64,000 nucleotides of DNA. Origin: Chitinophagales bacterium (GTDB taxonomy: Bacteria > Bacteroidota > Bacteroidia > Chitinophagales > Chitinophagaceae). Position numbers and translations under genes: made by a program. The notes below the pieces were generated by a model. The model did not search any database. It was given only the letters and a program-made list of their open reading frames with translations, and had not been told where the DNA came from. Shown here piece after piece: positions 17,983-26,049 of this stretch (positions are counted from its first letter, which is position 1; each line of letters starts with the position of its first letter). The stretch spans positions 1-64,000 of the forward strand of contig JAATFP010000043.1 of the NCBI GenBank assembly GCA_015655125.1, in the 5' to 3' direction.

Positions 17983-18113
17983 GTGTTGATTTTTTGGGCT
18001 GTTTTGGCAAATGACGGTTATGCTTGAAATGAACCGGCTCTTTGTAAATATAAAAACAAAATTCTATTGGTAAACCTTTAAGCCCGGATGATTTTGGGAA
18101 TCTGTGCCGTATA

Positions 18114-18138
18114 CTGTCAGCCTGAGCTTGTTGAAGGC
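18114..18138. repeat. Dispersed repeat family A (copy 2, single arm)
   Basis: CTGTCAGCCTGAGCTTGTTGAAGGC, one mismatch from the usual word. Only one arm is seen here, without an inverted partner. Confidence 0.8.
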
Positions 18139-18270
18139 GTCGGCAGCAATTAAAAAATTTAGCATTCGGCAAGCCCGGGCCCGACAGCCAGCAAGGATTA
18201 CGTAAATAATCTTTAACAGGATTATGTTTGCTTTTACATAGATTATTGCCTGCAAATGGAAACGAGTCCT

Positions 18271-18278
18271 TATTTTTG
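18271..18278 (+). promoter_or_regulatory. TAnnTTTG -7 promoter box of the lipoprotein gene
   Basis: TATTTTTG ends 23 bases before the ATG at 18302; an ATTG 22 bases upstream may serve as the -33 element. This promoter gives an ordinary short leader. Confidence 0.55.
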
Positions 18279-18301
18279 CTTACACCTATAATAATTGCAA
18301 T

Positions 18302-19588
18302 ATGTTTCGTACTATCAAAACGTTGTTCGTATTAATTTCATTCTGTTTTGTCGCCGCATCCTGTGAAAAAGAATACAGCGCTGAATATGGCGGAACCAAT
18401 ACGGGCGGAAGCCAGTCCGGTACTGCTGTATTTACGCTGGACGGTGCGTCGGGTGCGTGTAGTTTGCCTACAATTTCGGGTACCTACCAAGCCGGAACAG
18501 CGCTTACTGCAGCAGAAAAGATTACGCTGGTAGTAACGGTTACAACGCCCGGAACATATACGATCTCTACGGCCGCCATTAATGGTATAACGTTTACCGG
18601 CTCAGGTTCTTTCGCTACAGCGGGACAAACATTCATAGAATTAACAGCAACGGGCAACACGCCTGCTGCGGCGGGAACATTTAACTATGTTCCGGGAACT
18701 GCAGGTTGTAGCTTCCCTATAACTTTTGGTGCATCTTCCGGGAGCAGCAGCGGTACAGCCGTTTATACTTTTGACGGCGCACCGGACGATTGCGTAACGC
18801 CGGTTGTTGCAGGTACATACACTGCAGGCGTTGCATTAACAGCTTCTAATACCGTAACACTGTTGGTAAATGTTACCACGCCAGGAACCTACACTGTTTC
18901 AACAGGCACTGCAAACGGCATCAAGTTTTCAGGCTCGGGTACCTTTGCGGCTACAGGGCCGAATATAATAACGCTTGTTGGTTCCGGAACACCTGTGGAC
19001 GCCAGCGTTATTCAATACACTCCGGGTGGAAATGGTTGCTCCTTCGATATTACGGTAACTGCTTCAGGCGGCGGTACGCCAACAGGTTTTTATTACAAAG
19101 CAACCATTGACGGAACAGTTTATAATGTTGCTGTGACCGATAATAATGGCTACGAAATGGGTACAAGTACTGCAGGTGCTGATGACGTAAGGAAATACAG
19201 TGTTATTGCGCCAAGTACGTCACCATTTCCGGCAAACATGACGGCATTTTCTGTAGGGAATGGTTTGTTTGGCGACTATTTCAATATAACCAACACTTTG
19301 TTCAAAAGCTATTATGCAGTAGGTGCGCATGCATTTAAACCAAATGATTCCGAAAATGGGATCGTCTTAACATGGTACGATAATACGGGTAAGGAATGGA
19401 CAACCGATAATGCGCCGGGAACTCAAGCCGGAAGCGCATTTAACATCACTTCGGTAACCGATTACCAAATACTCGGAAATTACTATGAAATAAGAATCAA
19501 ATGTACTTTCAATTGTAAATTGTATGATGAAGCCGGTGCATCCCTGACGCTTACAAATGGCGAATTTGATGGCACCGTGATCAAATAA
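18302..19588 (+). CDS. Lipoprotein with two tandem Ig-like repeats
   Basis: This 428-residue protein has a lipobox VAAS-Cys21. A Gly/Ser linker precedes two similar repeats of about 110 residues. Repeat 1 (about 40-145) runs from GTAVFTLDGASGACSLPTIS to PGTAGCSFPITF; repeat 2 (about 150-255) from GTAVYTFDGAPDDCVTPVVA to PGGNGCSFDITV. Each has a first Cys after DGA and a second before SF, probably one disulfide per repeat. The C-terminal 170 residues (YYKATIDGTVYNVAVTDNNG onward) form a different beta-rich domain. It probably sits at the cell surface or in the periplasm as an adhesin-like protein. I do not recognise a named family. Confidence 0.8.
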   Translation: MFRTIKTLFVLISFCFVAASCEKEYSAEYGGTNTGGSQSGTAVFTLDGASGACSLPTISGTYQAGTALTAAEKITLVVTVTTPGTYTISTAAINGITFTGSGSFATAGQTFIELTATGNTPAAAGTFNYVPGTAGCSFPITFGASSGSSSGTAVYTFDGAPDDCVTPVVAGTYTAGVALTASNTVTLLVNVTTPGTYTVSTGTANGIKFSGSGTFAATGPNIITLVGSGTPVDASVIQYTPGGNGCSFDITVTASGGGTPTGFYYKATIDGTVYNVAVTDNNGYEMGTSTAGADDVRKYSVIAPSTSPFPANMTAFSVGNGLFGDYFNITNTLFKSYYAVGAHAFKPNDSENGIVLTWYDNTGKEWTTDNAPGTQAGSAFNITSVTDYQILGNYYEIRIKCTFNCKLYDEAGASLTLTNGEFDGTVIK

Positions 19589-19605
19589 ATAATTGCTGAG
19601 CGCAC

Positions 19606-19638
19606 AAAAAATCCCCGGTTTTTGCCGGGGATTTTTTT
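19606..19638. terminator. Bidirectional terminator
   Basis: AAAAAATCCCCGG, short T-rich loop, CCGGGGATTTTTTT. It serves both the lipoprotein gene and the convergent ParA gene, whose stop overlaps its right edge. Confidence 0.92.
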
Positions 19639-20380
19639 ATTCCAACACACCTTCTTTTATTTCCGTCCACAATTCACGATAGCATTTTGCCGCATAGCTG
19701 CTGTTGGCAAATTCCATGATCGGCGCTTTGTAAATGCCCATCTTTTCAACGTCGCTCAGGTAAGGGATAAAGTTTTGAAAAAAGCGCTTGTCCTTGTTCA
19801 GTTCTTCCATGATCTCATTGTGCATATTTTTCCGGAGATCGGCCATGGTAAAGAAACACATCATCTTTGCCATATCTATATCTTTCTCTTTGAAATAATC
19901 TTTTACCATATTGTAAGTGCGCACAGAAAGCGTGGTTGGTATCACCGGCATCAACACAATATCTGCTGCCTGGAAGATATTTTCGCTTAATGCGCTAAAG
20001 CCCGGCGGGCAATCGATAAACACAAAATCGTATTCCTTGTCCAATTGTTTCAAAATGCTTTTGAGCCGGTTCTTATTGCCTTTCATTTCTTCCAGCATGA
20101 TGTCAAAACTTTTGGACGACTGATCGGCAGGAATGACATCCAGCAACTCAAAGTCGGTGGATAAGATCGCGTTTTCAAGCTGCGCATCTTTGGTGATCAG
20201 TTTTTTTACGCCCGGGTGAAGCTTCGGCTTGGCCTTATAATAAAACGACGAAGATCCTTGCGGATCAATGTCCCACAACAAGGTCTTGAATCCATCGGCG
20301 GCAGCCAGGTAAGAAAAATTTACGCAAGACGCAGTCTTGCCCACGCCGCCTTTCAGATTGTACAATGCGATCGTTACCAT
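19637..20380 (-). CDS. ParA/MinD-family ATPase (orphan)
   Basis: The track start adds ten residues; the ATG at 20380 gives MVTIALYNLKGGVGKT, the usual ParA N-terminus, and I use it (247 residues). The deviant Walker A KGGVGKT (Lys10 and Lys15), switch I region WDIDPQGSSS and Walker B FVFIDCPPGF are intact, so it should dimerise on ATP. No parB, parS or plasmid replication gene is nearby, so it is an orphan. Possible jobs are placing a protein cluster or DNA; the cargo is unknown. It diverges from the NAD cluster and ends in a shared terminator. Confidence 0.9.
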   Translation of the reverse strand: MVTIALYNLKGGVGKTASCVNFSYLAAADGFKTLLWDIDPQGSSSFYYKAKPKLHPGVKKLITKDAQLENAILSTDFELLDVIPADQSSKSFDIMLEEMKGNKNRLKSILKQLDKEYDFVFIDCPPGFSALSENIFQAADIVLMPVIPTTLSVRTYNMVKDYFKEKDIDMAKMMCFFTMADLRKNMHNEIMEELNKDKRFFQNFIPYLSDVEKMGIYKAPIMEFANSSYAAKCYRELWTEIKEGVLE

Positions 20381-20454
20381 ACAGAATGATTTAGTAAGGG
20401 AAGTTAACATATTTTAAAAAATATTTGGATATGAACAGGATATTATTTTACTTC

Positions 20455-20469
20455 GTGTTGTAATAACAC
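20455..20469. promoter_or_regulatory. Candidate operator of the NrtR-like regulator
   Basis: GTGTT-GTAAT-AACAC is a perfect dyad with 5-bp arms, nine bases before the start of the NrtR-like gene. NrtR proteins usually repress their own operon by binding such palindromes; that this one is the site is inference. Confidence 0.4.
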
Positions 20470-20477
20470 TAACTAAA

Positions 20478-21167
20478 TTGAACGAATTGCTTAATTTTCC
20501 AAGACCATCCGTTACCATCGACTGTGTGGTATTCGGTTACGACGGGCAATCGCTTTCTTTGTTGCTGCTTAACAGGAAGGAAGAGCCGTTTAAAGATATG
20601 TGGACATTGCCGGGCGGCTTTTTATTTATGGAAGAAACTCCCGAAGAAAGTGCGCGCCGGGTTTTAAAAACAAAGACCGGCCTGGCCGGAATGTACTTGG
20701 AGCAGTTGTTTACATTCGGCGGCATCAACCGCGATCCGCGTGGGCGCGTGTTGTCCATCGCTTATTATGCGCTGGTGGATCCGAAAAAATTTGAACTGAT
20801 TGCTGGAACTGCAGCGAATGGTGTTCAATGGTTCGATATCAACAAGCTGCCAAAAACGGGTTTCGATCACAAAGAAGTGATCCGTGCGGCAATTGCCAGA
20901 CTGAAAGGGAAAGTGACGTATCAGCCGGTCGGTTTTGAGTTACTCGAAAAAAAATTTACGCTGACAGAACTGCAGTTTTTGTACGAATGCATTTTGCAAC
21001 GCAATATCGACAAACGCAATTTTCGCAAGCGGATGCTCGAAAGCAAAGTGATACGCGCCACTGGCGAAAAAAGAATGGGTTTAAAGAACCACGCGCCCGA
21101 GCTGTACGAATTTGACGAAGGGGAATATAAACGATTATTAAAGGAAGGATTTCAATTTAGAATTTAA
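20478..21167 (+). CDS. NrtR-like NUDIX-domain transcriptional regulator
   Basis: This 229-residue protein has an N-terminal Nudix fold (about 10-140) and a C-terminal winged-helix region (about 150-229; FTLTELQFLYECILQRNIDKRNFRKRML). The Nudix box reads GGFLFMEETPEESARRVLKTKTGL. The REUxEE core is RVLKTK, so the catalytic glutamates are gone and hydrolase activity is unlikely. That is the NrtR pattern: a repressor that binds ADP-ribose and controls NAD synthesis. The next gene, 11 bases downstream, is a nicotinamide phosphoribosyltransferase, which supports this. The start is TTG. A palindrome just upstream is a candidate operator. Confidence 0.85.
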   Translation: MNELLNFPRPSVTIDCVVFGYDGQSLSLLLLNRKEEPFKDMWTLPGGFLFMEETPEESARRVLKTKTGLAGMYLEQLFTFGGINRDPRGRVLSIAYYALVDPKKFELIAGTAANGVQWFDINKLPKTGFDHKEVIRAAIARLKGKVTYQPVGFELLEKKFTLTELQFLYECILQRNIDKRNFRKRMLESKVIRATGEKRMGLKNHAPELYEFDEGEYKRLLKEGFQFRI

Positions 21168-21178
21168 AAAACAGCGAT

Positions 21179-22654
21179 ATGAAAGTTTTACCGATTTTAT
21201 TAAAAGATGGTTACAAGGTGGGACATATTTTTCAATATCCAGCCAATACTACATTGGTGTATTCCAATCTTACGCCGCGCAAGGCGCGCAACACCGACAT
21301 CGATTCGATCGCGTTTTTTGGATTGCAATATTTTGTAAAGGAATATTTGATGAACCAATTCAATGATAATTTTTTCAAAGCTGATAAAGCAACTGTTTTG
21401 AAACAATATAAAAGACGCATCGAAAATTATTTAGGTCCGGATGCGATCACATATGATCACATTGCAGAATTGCATGATCTTGGTTATTTGCCGATCGAGA
21501 TCAAAGCGTTGCCGGAAGGAAGTTTGGTTCCAATGCGCGTGCCGGTGTTGACCATCAAAAATACAAAGCCGGAATTTTTCTGGCTCACCAATATGCTCGA
21601 AACGATCATGAGCGCCATTTTATGGAAGCCTGTAACATCTGCCACCACTGCATTTGAGTATTTGCAAACGTTTACAAAATACGCCAATGAAACCGTGGGT
21701 AGCGATCATAGTTTTATTCCATGGCAAGGGCACGATTTTTCTTTCCGCGGCATGAGCGGCGTGGAAGATGCGATCATGAGCGGCGCCGGGCATTTGTTGT
21801 CTTTCGCCGGAACGGACACCATTCCTGCGATCGATTTTCTGGAAACGTATTACAATGCAGATTGTGAAAAAGAACTGATCGGCGGTTCGGTGGCGGCTAC
21901 CGAACACAGTGTGATGTGTATGGGAATGCAGGATGGCGAAATACAAACTTTTGAGCATTTGATCCGTGATGTATATCCTGCAGGTATTGTTTCGATCGTT
22001 TCCGATACATGGGATTTCTGGCGCGTGATCACCGAATTTTTGCCACAATTGAAAGAAAAAATTCTGGTAAGAAATGGTAAAGTAGTGATCCGTCCCGACA
22101 GTGGCGATCCGGTAAAAATTATTTGCGGCGACGCTGCCGCAACGCCCGGAACGCCTGAATTTAAAGGTGCAATCGAATGCATGTGGGAAACATTTGGCGG
22201 CACCATCACTGAAAAAGGGTTCAAATTACTGGATGCGCACATCGGACTTATTTATGGCGATGGGATTACATCTGAACGGCAACAACAGATTCTGGAAGGA
22301 CTGAAACAAAAAGGATTTTGCAGTTTTAATGTGGTGCTTGGTTTGGGCTCATTTACGTACGAATATGTAACGCGCGATACATTTGGTTTTGCCATGAAAG
22401 CCACCTATGGCGAAGTCAACCACGAGGGCGGCGCGATCTTTAAAGATCCCAAAACCGATGACGGAACAAAAAAATCTGCCAAAGGTTTGATCGCCGTTCA
22501 CAAAAATGCAGCGACCGGAAAACTGGAATATAAAGATGAATGTACGTGGGAAGAGGAAGTGCAGGGCGAATTGAAGACAGTGTTTAAAGATGGCAAATTG
22601 GTGAAGGATTTTACGCTGGCGGAAATAAGGGAAAGATTAAAATCGAATTTGTAA
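21179..22654 (+). CDS. nadV: Nicotinamide phosphoribosyltransferase (NAMPT/NadV-type)
   Basis: The product has 491 residues, the same length as animal NAMPT. By eye it keeps the key residues: Asp10 and Tyr12 in KDGYKVGH, Phe187 and Arg190 in HDFSFRGMS, Asp213 in GTDTIPA, the phosphorylated His243 in VAATEHSVM, and Arg306/Asp308 in IRPDSGDP. The expected reaction is nicotinamide plus PRPP to NMN. Homologues in phages (Namat) instead use ADP-ribose pyrophosphate and make NAD+ directly; motifs alone do not separate the two. It follows the NrtR-like gene, and a PRPP-synthetase-like gene lies downstream in the same cluster. Confidence 0.92.
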   Translation: MKVLPILLKDGYKVGHIFQYPANTTLVYSNLTPRKARNTDIDSIAFFGLQYFVKEYLMNQFNDNFFKADKATVLKQYKRRIENYLGPDAITYDHIAELHDLGYLPIEIKALPEGSLVPMRVPVLTIKNTKPEFFWLTNMLETIMSAILWKPVTSATTAFEYLQTFTKYANETVGSDHSFIPWQGHDFSFRGMSGVEDAIMSGAGHLLSFAGTDTIPAIDFLETYYNADCEKELIGGSVAATEHSVMCMGMQDGEIQTFEHLIRDVYPAGIVSIVSDTWDFWRVITEFLPQLKEKILVRNGKVVIRPDSGDPVKIICGDAAATPGTPEFKGAIECMWETFGGTITEKGFKLLDAHIGLIYGDGITSERQQQILEGLKQKGFCSFNVVLGLGSFTYEYVTRDTFGFAMKATYGEVNHEGGAIFKDPKTDDGTKKSAKGLIAVHKNAATGKLEYKDECTWEEEVQGELKTVFKDGKLVKDFTLAEIRERLKSNL

Positions 22655-22710
22655 AAGAACATAGATTTTAAAAGATTGAAAGATTACACGGAAAAAAAAC
22701 TGGAGTCAGA

Positions 22711-23684
22711 ATGATAAATTTATCAAAAATAGAATCTGCAGTTCTTGGGCATGTTATCGGTGATGCAGTAGGCGTACCGCATGAATTCAAATCACGGACT
22801 CTGCTTGCAGCAAATCCGGCTACAGACATGTACGCCTTCGGTTCACACAATCAACCTCGTGGAACTTGGTCTGATGATTCTTCATTAATGCTTGCATTGT
22901 TGGAAGCTTTAGGGAAAGAATACTCTTTGGAACATGTCGCTCAGAATTTTATTAATTGGAGAGACCAAAGAGTTTTTACAGCGCGAGGCGAAGTGTTCGA
23001 CATTGGGATGACAACGAATGTTTCTATTAACCGGCTTAAAAAAATGCTCACTAGTGGCGACATTGAAGGACTAAATAGAATAAAATACCTTGGAGATGAA
23101 AGCGATAATGGAAATGGCTCATTAATGCGAATCCTTCCTTTGGCTTTCTATATTTATAAAGCTCCACTAAAGCACCAATGGGAAAAAACCTGGGAGATAT
23201 CAGCCCTCACACACCCTCATTTTCGTGCGGCGATGGCATGTTTCATTTATAATAAAATAATTGAAAAACTGATCGATGGCTTTTCAAACCAAGATGCCTA
23301 CAATATGATGTGTGAAGAGATACTCTTATTTTGGAATTGCGAGAATTTTTCAGGAAAAGAATTAGAAATTTTAATCGGATTCTTTCGGGTAAAATTGCGT
23401 TGCTGCAGCGAGAGGAAATTAATTTTGGCGGATATGTAATGGATACTTTGGAGGCTGCGATCTGGGTGATGCTTCATACAAACTCTTATCGGGAAGCAGT
23501 GTTGGCAGCTGTGAATCTAGGGCGCGATTCAGATACAACGGCAGCTGTTGTTGGTGGATTGGCAGGGTTAAAATATGGGATCGATGACATTCCTTTAGGC
23601 TGGCAGGAATCAACCGCGCGACTTGGATATATTTTTGAATTGTCTGAAAAATTTTATAATAAAATAAATGACTCATCAACATAA
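22711..23684 (+). pseudogene. ADP-ribosylglycohydrolase (DraG/ARH type), split by a -1 frameshift
   Basis: Two overlapping frames together make one ARH protein. The first (from 22711) has GHVIGDAVGVPHEF and the metal motif TWSDDSS (Asp55/Asp56). The second frame supplies NRILSGKIALL, GGYVMDTLEAAIW and the second metal motif GRDSDTTAAVVGGLAGL. The family needs both metal motifs in one chain. The switch falls near 23365-23375 (AAATTTTAA), and loss of one base explains it. The context is not a canonical slippery heptamer in the incoming frame. Its end overlaps the KptA start by 17 bases. An intact enzyme would release ADP-ribose from proteins or other substrates. It may be a sequencing error. 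Confidence 0.85.
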
Positions 23685-24210
23685 ACACAACAGCAAGTTC
23701 CTTAGCCTCATTCTCCGGCACAGACCGGAAACTATCGGTATTGAATTAGATGAAAACGGTTGGGCCGATGTGAAAGAACTCATTGAAAAAATGAATGCAA
23801 AAGATGCAGGACTTGATCTTGTGATCCTGAAAGAAATGGTGGCAACAAATGATAAAAAACGCTTCGCTTTCAATGAAGATCTCACAAAGATCCGCGCCAG
23901 TCAGGGACATTCGGTGGCGGTAGAACTTGCCTTACAGGCCACAGAGCCGCCACCGTTCCTGTATCATGGGACAGTGGGCAAATTTATTGACAGTATTAAA
24001 GAAACCGGGCTGAATAAAATGGAGCGGCAATATGTACATCTAAGTGCAGATATCAGTACCGCCGAAAAGGTCGGCGGCAGGCGTGGAAAACCTCAGATAC
24101 TTACAGTTTTATCCGGCGAAATGTTCAAAGAGCAGTTTTTATTTTACCTTTCCGAAAATGGCGTGTGGCTCACAGATCACGTGCCACCAAAATTCATATT
24201 GTTTAAATGA
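23668..24210 (+). CDS. kptA: RNA 2'-phosphotransferase (Tpt1/KptA family)
   Basis: The product has 180 residues, full length for the family. The N-terminal winged-helix part has FLSLILRHRPETIGIELDENGWADV; the ADP-ribosyltransferase-like part has FLYHGT, QYVHLSADIS, GRRGKPQILTV and GVWLTDHVPPKFI. The enzyme moves a 2'-phosphate from RNA to NAD+, releasing nicotinamide and ADP-ribose 1'',2''-cyclic phosphate. Bacteria lack the tRNA splicing that makes this substrate in fungi, so its natural role is open. Its place between an ADP-ribosylglycohydrolase and a phosphoesterase suggests ADP-ribose chemistry. It overlaps both neighbours, so the genes form one operon. Confidence 0.93.
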   Translation: MTHQHKHNSKFLSLILRHRPETIGIELDENGWADVKELIEKMNAKDAGLDLVILKEMVATNDKKRFAFNEDLTKIRASQGHSVAVELALQATEPPPFLYHGTVGKFIDSIKETGLNKMERQYVHLSADISTAEKVGGRRGKPQILTVLSGEMFKEQFLFYLSENGVWLTDHVPPKFILFK

Positions 24211-24938
24211 TGGGAAGAACATTCGTAATCGGAGATGTGCATGGATCGTACAAAGCAGTGACGGACCTGCTACAGAAGATCAATTTGCAGCAAGAGGATA
24301 AACTTATTTTCCTCGGTGATTTTGTAGATGGCTGGAGCCAGTCTTTTGAAGTGATAGAATACATGATGCAACTCGACAAAACAAACAACTGCATTTTCAT
24401 AAAAGGCAACCATGATGCCTGGTGCGAGGATTGGCTCAGAACAGGTAACATAGATGATATGTGGTACCACAACGGCGGCAGAGCCACAATAGAAAGCTAT
24501 AGCGGAAGAACCGACGCGGAAATCCGGCGGCATCTTGATTTTTACGCACGACTGCTCAATTATTATGTTGATGAAGAGAATCGTTTGTTCATTCACGCCG
24601 GTTTTGCATCGGTTCGCGGACTGGAAAATGAGCGCTACGTAAGCAACTACAACTGGGATCGCACCTTATGGGAAGTGGCGCTGAGCCTCGATGACAGGAT
24701 AAAAACCGATTCTTTGTTTTATCCGAAAAGGCTGAAGTTGTTCAAAGAAATTTACATCGGTCATACGCCCACCATTTACATCGGAAAATACGAACCCGTG
24801 CATGCCGCCAATCTCTGGAACATGGACACCGGCGCCGCTTTCGACGGAAAATTGTCCGCGATGGATGTTGATACCAAACAATTCTGGCAAAGCGAAACGG
24901 TAATGGAATTGTACCCGGATGAAACTGGAAGAAACTAG
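24207..24938 (+). CDS. Calcineurin-like metallophosphoesterase (PPP/ApaH-like)
   Basis: This 243-residue protein has the classical motifs in order: GDVHGS (Asp10, His12), FLGDFVDGW, KGNHDAW, and IGHTPT near the C-terminus. It therefore should bind two metal ions and cleave phosphoesters. The family includes Ser/Thr phosphatases and diadenosine tetraphosphatase. It starts within the KptA stop (ATGA), so the two are co-translated. In context it could remove phosphate from ADP-ribose 1'',2''-cyclic phosphate or ADP-ribose-1''-phosphate; this is inference. ATG ATG at the start leaves a one-codon ambiguity. Confidence 0.88.
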   Translation: MMGRTFVIGDVHGSYKAVTDLLQKINLQQEDKLIFLGDFVDGWSQSFEVIEYMMQLDKTNNCIFIKGNHDAWCEDWLRTGNIDDMWYHNGGRATIESYSGRTDAEIRRHLDFYARLLNYYVDEENRLFIHAGFASVRGLENERYVSNYNWDRTLWEVALSLDDRIKTDSLFYPKRLKLFKEIYIGHTPTIYIGKYEPVHAANLWNMDTGAAFDGKLSAMDVDTKQFWQSETVMELYPDETGRN

Positions 24939-24942
24939 TTTT

Positions 24943-25056
24943 TAATGGATAATTTTTTTCGGATAATTGATAATGTTTCTAATCAGTCGGTTTCCCTATT
25001 GGCAAGCATATTAAATCTTAAAAAATTATCCATTATTCATTAAAAATTATCCATTA
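24943..25056. repeat. Inverted TAATGGATAATT repeat family D
   Basis: TAATGGATAATTTTTT (24943-24958) is matched by a perfect 16-base inverted copy at 25020-25035 and a near copy at 25041-25056. Related words occur near 3720, 3795, 61036 and 62156. It divides the cluster between the phosphoesterase and the PRPP-synthetase-like gene. Confidence 0.75.
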
Positions 25057-25058
25057 AC

Positions 25059-25916
25059 ATGGTCACATTAAATCTCATTGATGCATCTGCTTCTACAATC
25101 TCTTATTCGCTCGTTACTTTCCCCGATGGGCAGCCGCATATAAAAATGACCGTTCCACCGGAACCGGATCGCAGTGAAGGCTGCAGGATCATCACGCGGA
25201 TATCAAGTCCGGCTGATTTGCTGCTCGCATTGTTTGCAAAAAATACATTGACTTATGAAGGCTTCGAAAAAGTTGAATTGTACATCAGCTATCTCCTGGC
25301 TGCGCGCATGGATCGGGTAATGACCGCCGGCGAACCGTTTTCTTTAAAAGTGATCGCGCAGATGATCAATAGCTGCGATTTCAGCAAAATAAAAATATTC
25401 GATCCGCATTCCGAAGTGAGTACGGCATTGATCGATAAGTCGTATGCCATTACCAATATTCAATTTGTAAAAGATGCCGTGGAAGATTACAGGAAGAAGA
25501 CGGCATCGGCCTATCTTCAGGAGTTCTGCATCGTTTCACCGGATGCGGGCGCACTGAAAAAGATCTACAAAGTAGCCGAAGCGATGAATAATATGGATGT
25601 GGTAGAATGCATGAAAAACCGCGATGTGAAGACAGGCAGTCTTTCTGGCTTCAAAGTTTTTTCCAAAACGCTCACCGGCCGCACTTGCTTTATTATAGAT
25701 GATATCTGCGATGGCGGCGGAACGTTCATCGGGGTTGCGAATGAATTAAGAAAACTTGGCGCAGAAAAGATTGTGTTAATTGTCAGCCACGGCATTTTCA
25801 GTAAGGGCTTGTCGCTTGAAAATGTGGATGAAATTTATTGCACTGATTCTTACAGAAATATTGTGGAAGATGATGCACATATTACGGTAATGAATGTACT
25901 GAATTATCTTACTTAA
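25059..25916 (+). CDS. Ribose-phosphate pyrophosphokinase-like protein (Prs-like; possibly ADP-ribose pyrophosphate synthetase)
   Basis: The product has 285 residues, shorter than housekeeping Prs (about 310-320). Prs signatures are recognisable but altered: YSLVTFPDGQPHIKM (usual F-DGE), AARMDRVMTAGEPFSLKVIA, FDPHSEVS (usual DLH; the catalytic His is kept), VSPDAGALKKIYKVAE, and the PRPP loop IIDDICDGGGTF (usual DTGGT). It should transfer pyrophosphate from ATP to a ribose 5-phosphate end. It probably supplies the donor for the NAMPT gene upstream. In the phage NARP1 pathway a Prs relative (Adps) acts on ADP-ribose itself; that is possible here but unproven. A repeat-filled 120-base gap precedes it. 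Confidence 0.85.
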   Translation: MVTLNLIDASASTISYSLVTFPDGQPHIKMTVPPEPDRSEGCRIITRISSPADLLLALFAKNTLTYEGFEKVELYISYLLAARMDRVMTAGEPFSLKVIAQMINSCDFSKIKIFDPHSEVSTALIDKSYAITNIQFVKDAVEDYRKKTASAYLQEFCIVSPDAGALKKIYKVAEAMNNMDVVECMKNRDVKTGSLSGFKVFSKTLTGRTCFIIDDICDGGGTFIGVANELRKLGAEKIVLIVSHGIFSKGLSLENVDEIYCTDSYRNIVEDDAHITVMNVLNYLT

Positions 25917-26049
25917 TGACCCTTCATCGCCTGTAATGACTGGTAAATAATACCTATATATCAGCAGCAAAATATCCGCTTATCAATTTCCCGCGCTCGC
26001 TTTGTCCAAAAAACTTATCTTGTTGAGCATTACATAAACTATCATCAAT

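Larger units (their letters stand above)
17983..18301. other. Divergent spacer (319 bases)
   Basis: There is no gene in this spacer. It holds one copy of repeat family A (18114-18138) and, near its right end, a perfect TAnnTTTG box for the lipoprotein gene. No other structure is evident. Confidence 0.6.

Noticed and set aside
19637-20380. Plasmid partition locus
   Set aside because: Only a ParA-like ATPase is present; no parB, parS or replication gene lies nearby.
23331-23439. Programmed -1 frameshifting in the ADP-ribosylglycohydrolase gene
   Set aside because: No X-XXY-YYZ heptamer in the incoming frame and no obvious downstream structure; a lost base is simpler.
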